From Stutzerimonas kirkiae (GTDB taxonomy: Bacteria; Pseudomonadota; Gammaproteobacteria; Pseudomonadales; Pseudomonadaceae), in NCBI RefSeq assembly GCF_004327335.1, contig NZ_QJUO01000034.1:1-44230 (forward strand): a stretch of DNA of 44,230 bases, read 5' to 3'. How positions within the stretch are numbered: position 1 is the first letter of the stretch; each line of letters opens with the position of its first letter. The notes beneath the pieces are model-generated. The model had not been told where the DNA came from. It did not search any database and worked only from the letters and a program-made list of their open reading frames with translations. The position numbers and the translations under genes are program-made. Below, in pieces: positions 16,951 through 24,950 of the stretch.

Positions 16951-19134
16951 CTAGACATTGAAAGCGCCGCTTTCACTGAACATCTCCTGCAACTGCGCGG
17001 CCGGTATCGGCCGGCTGAACCAGTAGCCCTGGACGAACGGGCAGTGTTCTGCAGTGAGGAAATCCAGTTGCGCCTGTTCCTCGACGCCTTCGGCCACCAC
17101 CGACAGCCCCAGGCTCTGGCCCAGTCCTATAATCGCGCGGCTGATCACCAGCGACTCGGCGTTTTCCGGGGTACCGGAGATGAAACTGCGGTCGACCTTG
17201 AGGATATGCAACGGAAAACGCTTGAGGTAGCCGAGGGAGCAGTAGCCCGTACCGAAATCGTCCAGCGCCAGGCGCACGCCGAGCCCGGCGATACGTTGCA
17301 GGTTGTTCCTGACCAGCATACTGTCCTGCATCAGCAGGGTTTCGGTAATTTCCAGCACCAGGCTGCCTGGCGCCAGCCCGGTTTCATCGAGGATCAGCAT
17401 GAGCCGGTCGGCGAAATCGTGCTCCTGTAACTGGCGGATGGACAGGTTCACCGCACAGTGCATCTGCGCCTGGCCCGCCAGTTGCCAGTCGCGGACCTGG
17501 CGACAGGCCTCCTGCAGGACCCACTCGCCAACCCGGACGATACCGCTGGAGGCTTCCAGCACCGGAATGAACTCCTGCGGTGGAACCAGGCGGCCCTGAT
17601 CACTCCAGCGCAGCAACGCCTCGACCCCTGCCAGGTAAGGCTTGCCATCGACCAGTTGGCAGATCGGCTGGTAGTGCAGGCTGTATTCATTGCGCTCGAG
17701 GGCCTGGGCCAGGGCGCTCTCGAGGGCCAGTTGGCGCTTGGCCGTGTGTTGCAGGCCATCGTAGTACAGGGCGAAGCGATCCTTTCCCGCGCCCTTCGCA
17801 CTGTAGAGCGCAAGATCCGCGGCCTGTAGCGCATCCAGCGGCTGGCCATCGCGATATAGGGGCGCGATGCCGATGCTGGCACTGATCGTCAGCATATGGA
17901 AATCGATCAACATCGGCTGCCGCAGAGCGTCCAGCATGCGCCGTGCGACGCCCTCGGCATCGGCCTCACAGGCCAGATCCCCCAGCAGGGCGACGAACTC
18001 GTCGCCACCGAAACGCGCCAGATGATCGCCGGGACGCAAGCAACGCCGCAACCGCGCTGTGACCTCGATCAGCACCTTGTCGCCCGTACCGTGCCCGAGG
18101 CTGTCATTGATCAGCTTGAAACGATCCAGGTCGACGAACAGCAGCGCCGAGTCACGGCTATGGACCCTCGTCTGCACCTTCTTGAGCAATTCATCCAAGT
18201 GCATGCGATTGGCCAGACCGGTCAAGGGATCATGCCGCGCCGCATGCCGCAGGGAGGCCTCGGCGCGCTTGCGACCGCTGATATCGGCCTGGGAACCGGC
18301 CATGCGAGGACCTTGCGGCCCCTCCTCGATGACCCCGCGCGCCAGCACCCACGTATAGTCATCGCGCACGGTGCGAATCCGGTATTCGTGACAGAACGAC
18401 GGTGCCAGCCCGTTCATGTGCGCACTGATCGCGCCACGCAGGCCAGGCAGGTCATCCGGATGCACCCGGCTGAACCAGTCATCGCTGCTTGTGGTGGTCT
18501 GTGGCGGCAACCCCAGCATGCTGGTCCAGCGCTCGGACAGGTAGAGCCGGTCCTGGTTGATATCCCAGTCCCAGATACCGTCCTCGGTGCCGCGCAAGGC
18601 CCTGGCCAAGCGCGCCTCACTATCCTCCAGGGCCTGTCGCTGGGCGGTGCTGTAGGTGTCGATGGCAAGCATCATGTCGAAGAACACCGCCTTCAGCAGG
18701 CTGCCATAGAGCTTGCTGTTCGGCGCATCCCCCAGCAGTTCTTCGAGTATCTCGCCCAGGTACAGTCGGTAGGCGCCCATATACCACTCGAGATCGACCC
18801 CCACGCGCTGGTGTACCAACCCCACCAACAGGCGATCATTGACATAGTCACGGTCGTAAGGCCCCATCCAGAGCCGCTGGTAATAGCGCTTCTGGCTTTG
18901 CTTGAGGCGCTCCAGGCCATCGGGGTCGTCGAGTATTTGGGCAGGCCGCTCGAAGCGCGCCAGGTGCTCATAGAGCCTGTCGATGAAATGCGCATGCACC
19001 TCATCCAGTGATCCGGCGGCCTGATTCAGGCGCTTTGCATCCGCCGTCCGCCACTGCAACAGGCGCTTTCGCACCTGGATGTCTTCAGCCTTGAGGCTGA
19101 CTCGCTCGAGGAGCGCTTTCAGTTCGTTCTTCAT
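16951..19134 (-). CDS. Globin-coupled GGDEF-EAL protein (heme O2-sensing c-di-GMP enzyme)
   Basis: Reading from ATG 19134 the product is 727 aa. Residues about 15-170 form a protoglobin-type sensor globin; His108 in LVGLVHQRVGVDLEWY is the likely proximal heme ligand, and the WMGPYDRDYVNDR stretch is typical of globin-coupled sensors. A PAS domain follows (about 175-292, with EDGIWDWDINQDRLYLSERW). The GGDEF domain (about 300-460) has an intact GGDEF at 376-380 and an inhibitory RxxD (367-370). The EAL domain (about 470-720) has EAL 505-507, DDFGTGYCS, LKVDRSF and VVAEGVE. Both activities could therefore be functional. The frame stays open upstream to 19401, so longer starts (19200, 19401) are possible, but 19134 fits the globin boundary. 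A perfect Anr/Fnr box lies upstream at 19440-19453. Confidence 0.92.
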   Translation of the reverse strand: MKNELKALLERVSLKAEDIQVRKRLLQWRTADAKRLNQAAGSLDEVHAHFIDRLYEHLARFERPAQILDDPDGLERLKQSQKRYYQRLWMGPYDRDYVNDRLLVGLVHQRVGVDLEWYMGAYRLYLGEILEELLGDAPNSKLYGSLLKAVFFDMMLAIDTYSTAQRQALEDSEARLARALRGTEDGIWDWDINQDRLYLSERWTSMLGLPPQTTTSSDDWFSRVHPDDLPGLRGAISAHMNGLAPSFCHEYRIRTVRDDYTWVLARGVIEEGPQGPRMAGSQADISGRKRAEASLRHAARHDPLTGLANRMHLDELLKKVQTRVHSRDSALLFVDLDRFKLINDSLGHGTGDKVLIEVTARLRRCLRPGDHLARFGGDEFVALLGDLACEADAEGVARRMLDALRQPMLIDFHMLTISASIGIAPLYRDGQPLDALQAADLALYSAKGAGKDRFALYYDGLQHTAKRQLALESALAQALERNEYSLHYQPICQLVDGKPYLAGVEALLRWSDQGRLVPPQEFIPVLEASSGIVRVGEWVLQEACRQVRDWQLAGQAQMHCAVNLSIRQLQEHDFADRLMLILDETGLAPGSLVLEITETLLMQDSMLVRNNLQRIAGLGVRLALDDFGTGYCSLGYLKRFPLHILKVDRSFISGTPENAESLVISRAIIGLGQSLGLSVVAEGVEEQAQLDFLTAEHCPFVQGYWFSRPIPAAQLQEMFSESGAFNV

Positions 19135-19439
19135 GCGGCCAGCAGCTTCCAGACACTCGGCAAGACCGTCAGCCACAGGCAAGCGGCAACGCTCTCGCAT
19201 TCTTGGGGCCTGTTCGAGCCCCGCAAGCGGCCCCGGAAAGGTATGACCAGCAGGCGGCAAGCTACGAAAGGTTCGGTTCTTGCGGATCGAAGAATGACAA
19301 CGTGAGTACGGCAGAGATGCCCTGACACGCCCTCGGTTCATTGCAGCCCATGCAACGAAAAGGGCCCATGGCGCAACGAGAACACGCAGTGCTGGTGTCA
19401 ATAGGCCACTAATCGTGACAGGCGGGCAGGGAAGCGTTA

Positions 19440-19453
19440 TTGATATGAATCAA
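19440..19453 (-). promoter_or_regulatory. Anr/Fnr (Dnr) binding site
   Basis: TTGATATGAATCAA is a perfect match to the Fnr-family consensus TTGAT-N4-ATCAA. The only gene downstream in either direction with a correct orientation is the leftward globin-GGDEF-EAL gene. A class II position (centre near -41.5) would put the transcription start near 19405. The -10 there is weak (TAGTGG or TATTGA). Confidence 0.7.
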
Positions 19454-19539
19454 TGGGCAGAGAGCGTTGCCGGAAACGTCAGGGCGAAGCGTTTCCGTAT
19501 CGCCTTGCCTTGTAAGGGCACGGGCATTCATTGCAAACA

Positions 19540-19602
19540 CCAGGGGCTGTTGACGTTTCGTCGCAAGCCGCGTTGTCGCGACGAAACGTCAGCAGCCCCT
19601 GG
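19540..19602. repeat. Near-perfect 25-bp hairpin after the DUF3509 gene
   Basis: The left arm 19540-19564 and right arm 19578-19602 match at 24 of 25 positions around a 13-nt loop. The core GTTTCGTCGC/GCGACGAAAC resembles the hairpin at 22566-22605, so it is probably a member of a repetitive extragenic family. It lies 22 bp downstream of the DUF3509 stop (leftward) and may also serve as its terminator. Confidence 0.75.
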
Positions 19603-19624
19603 CACCCTGGCCGGATACGCCCGC

Positions 19625-19903
19625 TCAGGCGTACTCGTAGGAAGGAAGTGCCGAACGGCTCTGGCTCTGCAGATGAGTGATGACGGGGGCCACCCCGGCT
19701 TCCAGCGACAGGTCGCGGCGGATGGAACTGACTACCCAATCCAGTTGCACGGCGGTCCGGGCCTGCCCCTTGGACAGGGCGCGGCGCAGGACATCCTGCT
19801 CCTCATTGCGCAGGGTCAGCAGCAAACCACCATCAGGGCGGCTGACGATCTGCACTTCGAACTCCGGGAAGGCCGCAGTGAGGATTTGTTGCGCAAGATT
19901 CAT
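19625..19903 (-). CDS. DUF3509 family protein
   Basis: A 92-aa protein with the DUF3509 pattern: a short N-terminal helix (MNLAQQILTAAFPEF), the RPDGGLLLTL strand, and SSIRRDLSLEAG. The family is small and found mainly in Pseudomonas; its function is unknown. Start: ATG 19903 has GGAGAG upstream; ATG 19927 is in frame but further from it. It is transcribed away from the AT-rich region to its right and ends at a long hairpin. Confidence 0.8.
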   Translation of the reverse strand: MNLAQQILTAAFPEFEVQIVSRPDGGLLLTLRNEEQDVLRRALSKGQARTAVQLDWVVSSIRRDLSLEAGVAPVITHLQSQSRSALPSYEYA

Positions 19904-20316
19904 GGGAGTCTCTCCATACGTTTCCATTTCTTCCTATGGAGCAGACTCCATGCCAACCCCGAATATCAATAAAATAACTTATAAATCAAATAGTTAAATA
20001 AAAAACCAAAGTCATTGGCCATGCAATTTGCATGATTCATCAAAAGAGGTCGTGCATTCTGAGATGACATTTTGCCATCTGCTCGACAAACGACTGCTCA
20101 TCCGTCCACCATGAACTTGCCGGACCACCCCCACTCCAACCCGAGGTGGCAGCAAAGCCGGTCCACTTCAGTAGACGCAGTACAGGCACATGTAGTAGCC
20201 CGGCACTCAAGGACCAGACCCATCGTACATTCGGACACGCCACAGGAACGCCGCTTCGCCGCAAGCGAAGCAGGCCGAGTGCGCTTTGCGCCGGGCAATA
20301 CGACTTGAGAGCCAGC
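19904..20316. other. Divergent intergenic region with AT-rich segment and hairpin
   Basis: The region separates the leftward DUF3509 gene from the rightward response regulator. Roughly 19960-20040 is markedly AT-rich for this genome, as expected for promoters. It holds a perfect palindrome at 20020-20034. A 7-bp hairpin GCTTCGC/GCGAAGC (20253-20271) lies in the leader of the regulator. No gene is supported here. Confidence 0.5.
20020..20034. promoter_or_regulatory. 15-bp perfect palindrome in AT-rich promoter region (possible operator)
   Basis: CATGCAATTTGCATG has 7-bp arms around a single central base, within the AT-rich segment between divergent genes. The shape fits a dimeric regulator site; no regulator is proposed. 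Confidence 0.4.
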
Positions 20317-20700
20317 ATGCAAATGAACGATCTACTCCATCGCACTGTGTTGCTCGTCGAGGACGAGCCACAGATACGGGCCCTGCTGGCGGACTTCCTG
20401 GCCGACGAGGGCTATGAGGTGATGCCGGCGGAAAATGCCGAGCGCGCCTTCGAGATACTCGCCAGCAGCCCCAGGCTGGACCTTCTGATCAGCGACTACC
20501 GGCTCCCCGGCGGGGTTTCCGGCGTGATGATCGCGGAACCGGCACTGAAGCTGCGACCGGACCTGAAGGTCATCTTCATCAGCGGCTACCCCCTGGAAAT
20601 CTACCAGTCGGGCAGCCCCATCGCCCATTCGGCGCCGGTACTGGCCAAGCCCTTTTCCCTCGATTCGCTACACCGGCAGATCGAACGGGTGCTGGCCTGA
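20317..20700 (+). CDS. Single-domain response regulator (CheY-like receiver)
   Basis: The 127-aa product is a bare receiver domain: acidic pair in VLLVEDEPQIR, phospho-acceptor Asp in LLISDYRLPGG (about residue 60), Ser in IFISGYP, and the conserved Lys in VLAKPF. There is no output domain and no kinase gene nearby, so it probably acts by protein contact within a phosphorelay or regulates a hybrid kinase. The SDYRLPGG-type sequence resembles receiver modules of hybrid histidine kinases. Start: ATG 20317; ATG 20323 is an alternative. It is transcribed alone. Confidence 0.88.
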   Translation: MQMNDLLHRTVLLVEDEPQIRALLADFLADEGYEVMPAENAERAFEILASSPRLDLLISDYRLPGGVSGVMIAEPALKLRPDLKVIFISGYPLEIYQSGSPIAHSAPVLAKPFSLDSLHRQIERVLA

Positions 20701-20799
20701 AGCGGCTCCGGGGAGCGAGACACCGGTAGCGGCCTGTGATGAAACGCACACAGACTGCCACGACCCTCGCCTGCAACTCGAAGCCGCGCTGCGACAGCC

Positions 20800-21864
20800 T
20801 CAGTTGACCTTAGGAGCCAGCTCGCCACGGGCATAGCGCTGGAACATGTCTTCCAGGGAGACCGGCTTGATCTTCGAAGCATTGCCGGCGGTGCCAAAGG
20901 CTTCGTAGCGGGCGATGCAGATATCGCGCATGGCGACGATGGTCTTGGCGAAGAACTTGCGCGGGTCGAATTCGCTCGGCTGCTCGGCCATCATGCGGCG
21001 AATGGCGCCGGTGGACGCCAGGCGCAGGTCGGTGTCGATATTCACCTTGCGCACGCCGTACTTGATGCCCTCGACGATCTCCTCGACCGGAACACCGTAG
21101 GTCTCCTTGATGTCGCCGCCGAATTCGTTGATCACCTTCAGCCACTCCTGGGGTACCGAGGAGGAGCCGTGCATCACCAGGTGGGTATTGGGAATACGCT
21201 TGTGAATTTCCTTGATGCGCTCGATGGACAGCACGTCGCCGGTTGGCGGCTTGGTGAACTTGTAGGCGCCGTGGCTGGTGCCGATGGCGATGGCCAGGGC
21301 ATCGACCTGGGTTTCCTTGACGAACTGCGCGGCTTCTTCCGGGTCGGTCAGCAGTTGGCTATGGTCCAGCACGCCTTCGGCGCCAACCCCGTCCTCTTCA
21401 CCGGCCATGCCGGTCTCCAGGCTGCCCAGGCAGCCCAGCTCGCCTTCCACGGAAACGCCGCAGGCATGGGCGAAAGCCACGGTCTGGCGGGTCACGCGGA
21501 CGTTGTAGTCATAGTCGGCCGGGGTCTTGCCGTCTTCTTTCAGCGAGCCGTCCATCATCACCGACGAGAAGCCGAGCTGGATCGAGCGCTGGCACACGTC
21601 AGGGCTGGTGCCGTGGTCCTGGTGCATGCACACCGGGATATGCGGGAATTCTTCGATCGCGGCCAGGATCAGGTGGCGCAGGAAAGGCGCGCCGGCATAT
21701 TTGCGGGCACCCGCCGAAGCCTGCACGATCACCGGCGAGTCGGTCTTGTCAGCCGCTTCCATGATCGCGCGCATCTGCTCCAGGTTGTTGACGTTGAAAG
21801 CCGGCACGCCATAGCCGAACTCGGCGGCGTGGTCGAGCATCTGGCGCATGCTGATAAGTGCCAT
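20800..21864 (-). CDS. fba: Class II fructose-1,6-bisphosphate aldolase
   Basis: A 354-aa zinc aldolase of the Calvin-cycle subtype (called fda or fba in pseudomonads). Visible motifs: [12 protein letters not shown], the zinc-binding CMHQDHGTS, the YDYNVRVTR region, and [11 protein letters not shown] with DTDLRLA near the C-terminus. It interconverts fructose-1,6-bisphosphate with dihydroxyacetone phosphate and glyceraldehyde-3-phosphate; in Pseudomonas it serves mainly gluconeogenesis and triose recycling. Start: ATG 21864 is preceded by ACAGGAAAAC. It is the last gene of the minus-strand carbon block, separated from the lipoprotein pair by 108 bp that can hold its own promoter. Confidence 0.96.
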   Translation of the reverse strand: MALISMRQMLDHAAEFGYGVPAFNVNNLEQMRAIMEAADKTDSPVIVQASAGARKYAGAPFLRHLILAAIEEFPHIPVCMHQDHGTSPDVCQRSIQLGFSSVMMDGSLKEDGKTPADYDYNVRVTRQTVAFAHACGVSVEGELGCLGSLETGMAGEEDGVGAEGVLDHSQLLTDPEEAAQFVKETQVDALAIAIGTSHGAYKFTKPPTGDVLSIERIKEIHKRIPNTHLVMHGSSSVPQEWLKVINEFGGDIKETYGVPVEEIVEGIKYGVRKVNIDTDLRLASTGAIRRMMAEQPSEFDPRKFFAKTIVAMRDICIARYEAFGTAGNASKIKPVSLEDMFQRYARGELAPKVN

Positions 21865-21972
21865 GTTTTCCTGTTCTCCGGTATCTGATCGTATAAGCCT
21901 GCTACTGCGACAGGCGATATTCAAGCATCGCGCAATCACGTCGCGGCATTGTAACGGCAGCACGGGTATCGC

Positions 21973-22305
21973 TCACAGGTTTATCAGCGAAGCACTACAG
22001 CCGTGAGCCAGCAATTCGTCATCGGCAAGGCGATAGACCAGGGCGCCACCGCCCTTGTCATGGAAAGCGATAACGCCATCGCTGTAGAAACTTCCCAGAG
22101 TGCTCGGCGCGCGCTGCAAGCGGTGCACCTGCGCGGCGTTGCCGAGCTTGAGGTCCACCTGGCGCCGCTCGGTATCGGCATAGCGCCAGTGGATGTCGTT
22201 CGGGCTCAGGCATTTCCAGTGCACGAAGGGTGCATCGGGCCCCGCCTGCCAGTGGGAACAACCTGCCAGCAGGACCAGGGCCAGTAGCGGTATGGCACGC
22301 AGCAT
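21973..22305 (-). CDS. MliC-like lipoprotein (C-type lysozyme inhibitor family)
   Basis: The 110-aa precursor has lipobox LLAGC. The mature part follows the MliC/PliC pattern: a Cys in the first strand (HWKCLSPNDIHWRY), a central SxxGxxYxDGVIAFHDKG segment, and a second Cys near the C-terminus (HGCSAS), likely disulfide-bonded. Family members inhibit C-type lysozyme at the cell surface; activity here is inferred. Start: ATG 22305, which overlaps the upstream lipoprotein stop (TGATG). The locus corresponds to hypothetical genes between pgk and the aldolase in other Pseudomonas. Confidence 0.75.
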   Translation of the reverse strand: MLRAIPLLALVLLAGCSHWQAGPDAPFVHWKCLSPNDIHWRYADTERRQVDLKLGNAAQVHRLQRAPSTLGSFYSDGVIAFHDKGGGALVYRLADDELLAHGCSASLINL

Positions 22306-22496
22306 CAGGGGCAATCCTGGGCCTGCGAGCCACTCATTATGGTCGGGTCACCACTGCTCTGGATCGCCACCCGCTGATCGTTCTGCACTGTCGGGCCGGT
22401 AGCCGGTGGCGGTGCGATCACCTCGCAGGCATGCCTGGTACCGCCGCTGCAACCAGCCAGAACCAGACACACCAGGGCAAGTATCGGACTACGCAT
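22305..22496 (-). CDS. Small lipoprotein, translationally coupled to the MliC-like gene
   Basis: A 63-aa precursor with a type II signal peptide and lipobox LVLAGC. The mature peptide of about 45 residues has two further Cys (HACEVI and QDCP) and no known domain. Start: ATG 22496, with AAGGAG about nine bases upstream; an ATG at 22502 is too close to that site. Its TGA overlaps the next ATG, so both are made from one message. Confidence 0.7.
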   Translation of the reverse strand: MRSPILALVCLVLAGCSGGTRHACEVIAPPPATGPTVQNDQRVAIQSSGDPTIMSGSQAQDCP

Positions 22497-22565
22497 GGTC
22501 ATTTCTCCTTCGAATGGGCTCAAGGGAAAGACAACGCTCGCCTGCCGTGGTTGCCTGGAACCGCC

Positions 22566-22605
22566 GCCGTTTCATCCGCAAACCGCGTCACCGCGGCGAA
22601 ACGGC
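22566..22605. repeat. Hairpin repeat after pgk, related to that at 19540-19602
   Basis: GCCGTTTC (22566-22573) pairs with GAAACGGC (22598-22605), extended by CCGC/GCGG. The layout GTTTC-ATCCGCAAACCGCG-...-CGAAAC parallels the copy at 19552-19588. It lies 14 bp after the pgk stop and can act as a terminator. Confidence 0.6.
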
Positions 22606-22618
22606 AAAAGACACCGGC

Positions 22619-23794
22619 TCAACGTACGCGTTGCTCCAGCACTTCGACGGCCGGCAGCACCTTGCCTTCGACGAACTCGAGGAAGGCGCCGCCACCGGTG
22701 GAGATGTAGGAAATGCGTTCGGCCACGCCGTATTTGTCGATGGCCGCCAGGGTATCGCCACCTCCAGCGATGGAGAAGGCCGGGCTTTCGGCGATGGCTT
22801 CGGCCAGCACCTTGGTGCCATTGCCGAACTGGTCGAACTCGAACACCCCGACCGGCCCATTCCACAGGATGGTTTTCGAGGATTTCAGCAACTCGGCGAA
22901 CCGCTGCGCGGTCTGCGGACCGATATCGAGGATCATGTCGTCGTCGCCCACCTCGCCGACAGCCTTGACCGTGGCCTCGGCGTCCTCGGCGAAAGCCTTG
23001 GCCACCACCACGTCCACCGGCAGCGGCACGCTGACCTTGGCGGCGATGGCCCTGGCGGTATCGATCAGGTCCGCCTCATGCAACGACTTGCCGACGTTGT
23101 AGCCCGCCGCCGCGAGGAAGGTGTTGGCGATGCCGCCGCCGACGATCAACTGGTCGCAGATCTGGCTGAGGCTGTTGAGCACATCGAGCTTGGTCGATAC
23201 CTTGGAGCCGGCAACGATGGCCGCCATCGGCTTGGCCGGGTTGCCCAGCGCCTTGCCCAGCGCTTCCAGCTCGGCGGCCAGCAGTGGGCCGGCCGCGGCG
23301 ACCCTGGCGAACTTCGCCACACCGTGGGTCGAGCCCTGGGCGCGGTGGGCGGTGCCGAAGGCATCCATCACGAACACATCGCACAGGGCGGCATAGCGCT
23401 TCGCCAGTTCGTCGACGTTCTTCTTCTCGCCCTTGTTGAAGCGCACGTTCTCCAGCAGCACCAGTTGCCCCGGCGCCACCTCGACGCCGTCGAGGTAGTC
23501 GCGCACCAGCGGCACTTCGCGGCCAAGGGCCTGGCTCAGGTAGTCGGCTACCGGCTTGAGGCTGTCCTCTTCGCTGTAGACGCCCTCCTGCGGACGCCCC
23601 AGGTGCGAGCAGACCAGCACCGCCGCGCCCTTCTCCAGGGCCAGGCGAAGGGTCGGCAGCGCCGCGAGGATGCGCGCGTCGCTCTTCACCACGCCGTCCT
23701 TGAGCGGCACGTTGAGATCCTCGCGGATCAGCACACGCTTGCCGGCCAGGTCGAGGTCGGCCATCTTCACTACTTTCAGGGTCGGCGTGCTCAT
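22619..23794 (-). CDS. pgk: Phosphoglycerate kinase
   Basis: A 391-aa enzyme of normal length. Recognisable segments: [50 protein letters not shown], the hinge region, WNGPVGVFE and the nucleotide-binding GGGDTLAAI. It catalyses 1,3-bisphosphoglycerate plus ADP to 3-phosphoglycerate plus ATP, reversibly, in the cytoplasm. Start: ATG 23794 overlaps the epd stop by four bases (ATGA), so epd and pgk are translationally coupled. Confidence 0.98.
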   Translation of the reverse strand: MSTPTLKVVKMADLDLAGKRVLIREDLNVPLKDGVVKSDARILAALPTLRLALEKGAAVLVCSHLGRPQEGVYSEEDSLKPVADYLSQALGREVPLVRDYLDGVEVAPGQLVLLENVRFNKGEKKNVDELAKRYAALCDVFVMDAFGTAHRAQGSTHGVAKFARVAAAGPLLAAELEALGKALGNPAKPMAAIVAGSKVSTKLDVLNSLSQICDQLIVGGGIANTFLAAAGYNVGKSLHEADLIDTARAIAAKVSVPLPVDVVVAKAFAEDAEATVKAVGEVGDDDMILDIGPQTAQRFAELLKSSKTILWNGPVGVFEFDQFGNGTKVLAEAIAESPAFSIAGGGDTLAAIDKYGVAERISYISTGGGAFLEFVEGKVLPAVEVLEQRVR

Positions 23795-24846
23795 GGAATG
23801 TCCTTCTTGTGGTTGATGACGTGCAGATAATGCTCCGCCACGTCGAGCATACGGTTGGCAAAACCCCACTCGTTGTCGAACCAGGCCAGCAGGTTGACCA
23901 GGCGCGGGCCACTGCTGCGCGTCTGGCTGCCGTCGACGATGGCCGAGTGCGGATCGTGATTGAAATCGCAACTGGCATGCGGCAATTCGGTGTAGGCGAT
24001 CAGCCCGGCGAAGCGCTCGCTGGCCGCTGCTTCGCGCATCACCTGGTTGACCTCGTCGGCACAGGTGTCACGCGAGGTCAGCACGGTGATATCCAGGCAG
24101 GAGACATTCAGCGTCGGCACCCGCACCGCCTTGGCCTGGATGCGCCCGGCCAGCTCCGGCAGCAGCCGCTCGATGCCACGCGCCAGCCCGGTCGACACCG
24201 GGATCACCGACTGGAAGGCCGAACGCGTACGGCGCAAGTCTTCGTGATGGTAGGCGTCGATCACCGGCTGGTCGTTCATCGCCGAGTGGATGGTGGTGAT
24301 GAACACCTGCTCCAGGCCGATGGCGTCGTTCAGCAGCTTGAGCAGCGGTACCCCGCAATTGGTGGTGCAGGAGGCGTTGGAAACCAGGGTCTGGCCGTGG
24401 CTCAGGCGTTCCTGGTTGACGCCGAAGACAATGGTCGCGTCGACATCCGCCTCGCTGGCCATCGGTTGCGAAAACAACACCCTCGGCGCCCCGGCGCGCA
24501 GGAAGCGTTCGCCCTGGGCACGATTGACGTACTGCCCGGAACATTCCAGCAGCAGGTCGATGCCCAGCCCGCTCCAGTCGATGCCTTCCGGGGTCGGCTG
24601 GCGCAGCACCTTCACGCAATCGCCGTTGATATGCAGGCAATCGCCATCGACCTTGACCTCGCCGGGGAAGCGCCCGTGGGTGGAATCGAAGCGGGTCAGG
24701 TACTCGATGCTGGCCTGGTCGGCCAGATCGTTCAGCGCGACGATCTCCAGGCCGGCGCCCGCACCCCGCTCATAAAGCGCGCGCAGCACGCAGCGACCGA
24801 TGCGGCCGTAGCCGTTGAGGGCGATTTTGTAGGGACGATTGGCCAT
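23791..24846 (-). CDS. epd: D-erythrose-4-phosphate dehydrogenase
   Basis: A 351-aa member of the GAPDH family. N-terminal NAD-binding motif NGYGRIGR; catalytic Cys160 in [28 protein letters not shown]. Placement between tkt and pgk and features such as the epd-type [11 protein letters not shown] support Epd over glycolytic GAPDH. Epd oxidises erythrose-4-phosphate to 4-phosphoerythronate, the first step of the DXP-dependent pyridoxal-phosphate pathway; erythrose-4-phosphate comes from transketolase, encoded immediately upstream. The tkt-epd gap holds a palindromic repeat. Confidence 0.94.
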   Translation of the reverse strand: MANRPYKIALNGYGRIGRCVLRALYERGAGAGLEIVALNDLADQASIEYLTRFDSTHGRFPGEVKVDGDCLHINGDCVKVLRQPTPEGIDWSGLGIDLLLECSGQYVNRAQGERFLRAGAPRVLFSQPMASEADVDATIVFGVNQERLSHGQTLVSNASCTTNCGVPLLKLLNDAIGLEQVFITTIHSAMNDQPVIDAYHHEDLRRTRSAFQSVIPVSTGLARGIERLLPELAGRIQAKAVRVPTLNVSCLDITVLTSRDTCADEVNQVMREAAASERFAGLIAYTELPHASCDFNHDPHSAIVDGSQTRSSGPRLVNLLAWFDNEWGFANRMLDVAEHYLHVINHKKDIP

Positions 24847-24876
24847 GGCGATCTCGATGGAGAGCGTGCGTAGACC

Positions 24877-24950
24877 GTAGGATGGGTTGAGCCTGCGATA
24901 CCCATCACAGCGGACTGACGGGTATCGCTCCGCCGCTCAACCCATCCTAC
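24877..24950. repeat. 74-bp palindromic repeat (GTAGGATGGGTT family), copy 1
   Basis: The ends GTAGGATGGGTTGAGC and GCTCAACCCATCCTAC are perfect 16-bp inverted arms; a second perfect stem, GCGATACCC/GGGTATCGC, lies inside. A second copy is at 31601-31672. The first three bases read leftward after tkt supply its TAG stop codon. Confidence 0.85.

Larger units (their letters stand above)
19135..19624. other. 490-bp region upstream of the globin-GGDEF-EAL gene
   Basis: It contains an Anr/Fnr box (19440-19453), a small inverted repeat CGGAAACG/CGTTTCCG (19471-19478 and 19490-19497) and the long hairpin at 19540-19602. The GGDEF-EAL frame is open through 19401 but has no domain in that part. A promoter at the box would give a leader of about 270 nt before ATG 19134. 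Confidence 0.55.

Noticed and set aside
20146..20316. Upstream extension of the response regulator
   Set aside because: The in-frame residues have no domain and the receiver fold begins at the ATG at 20317.
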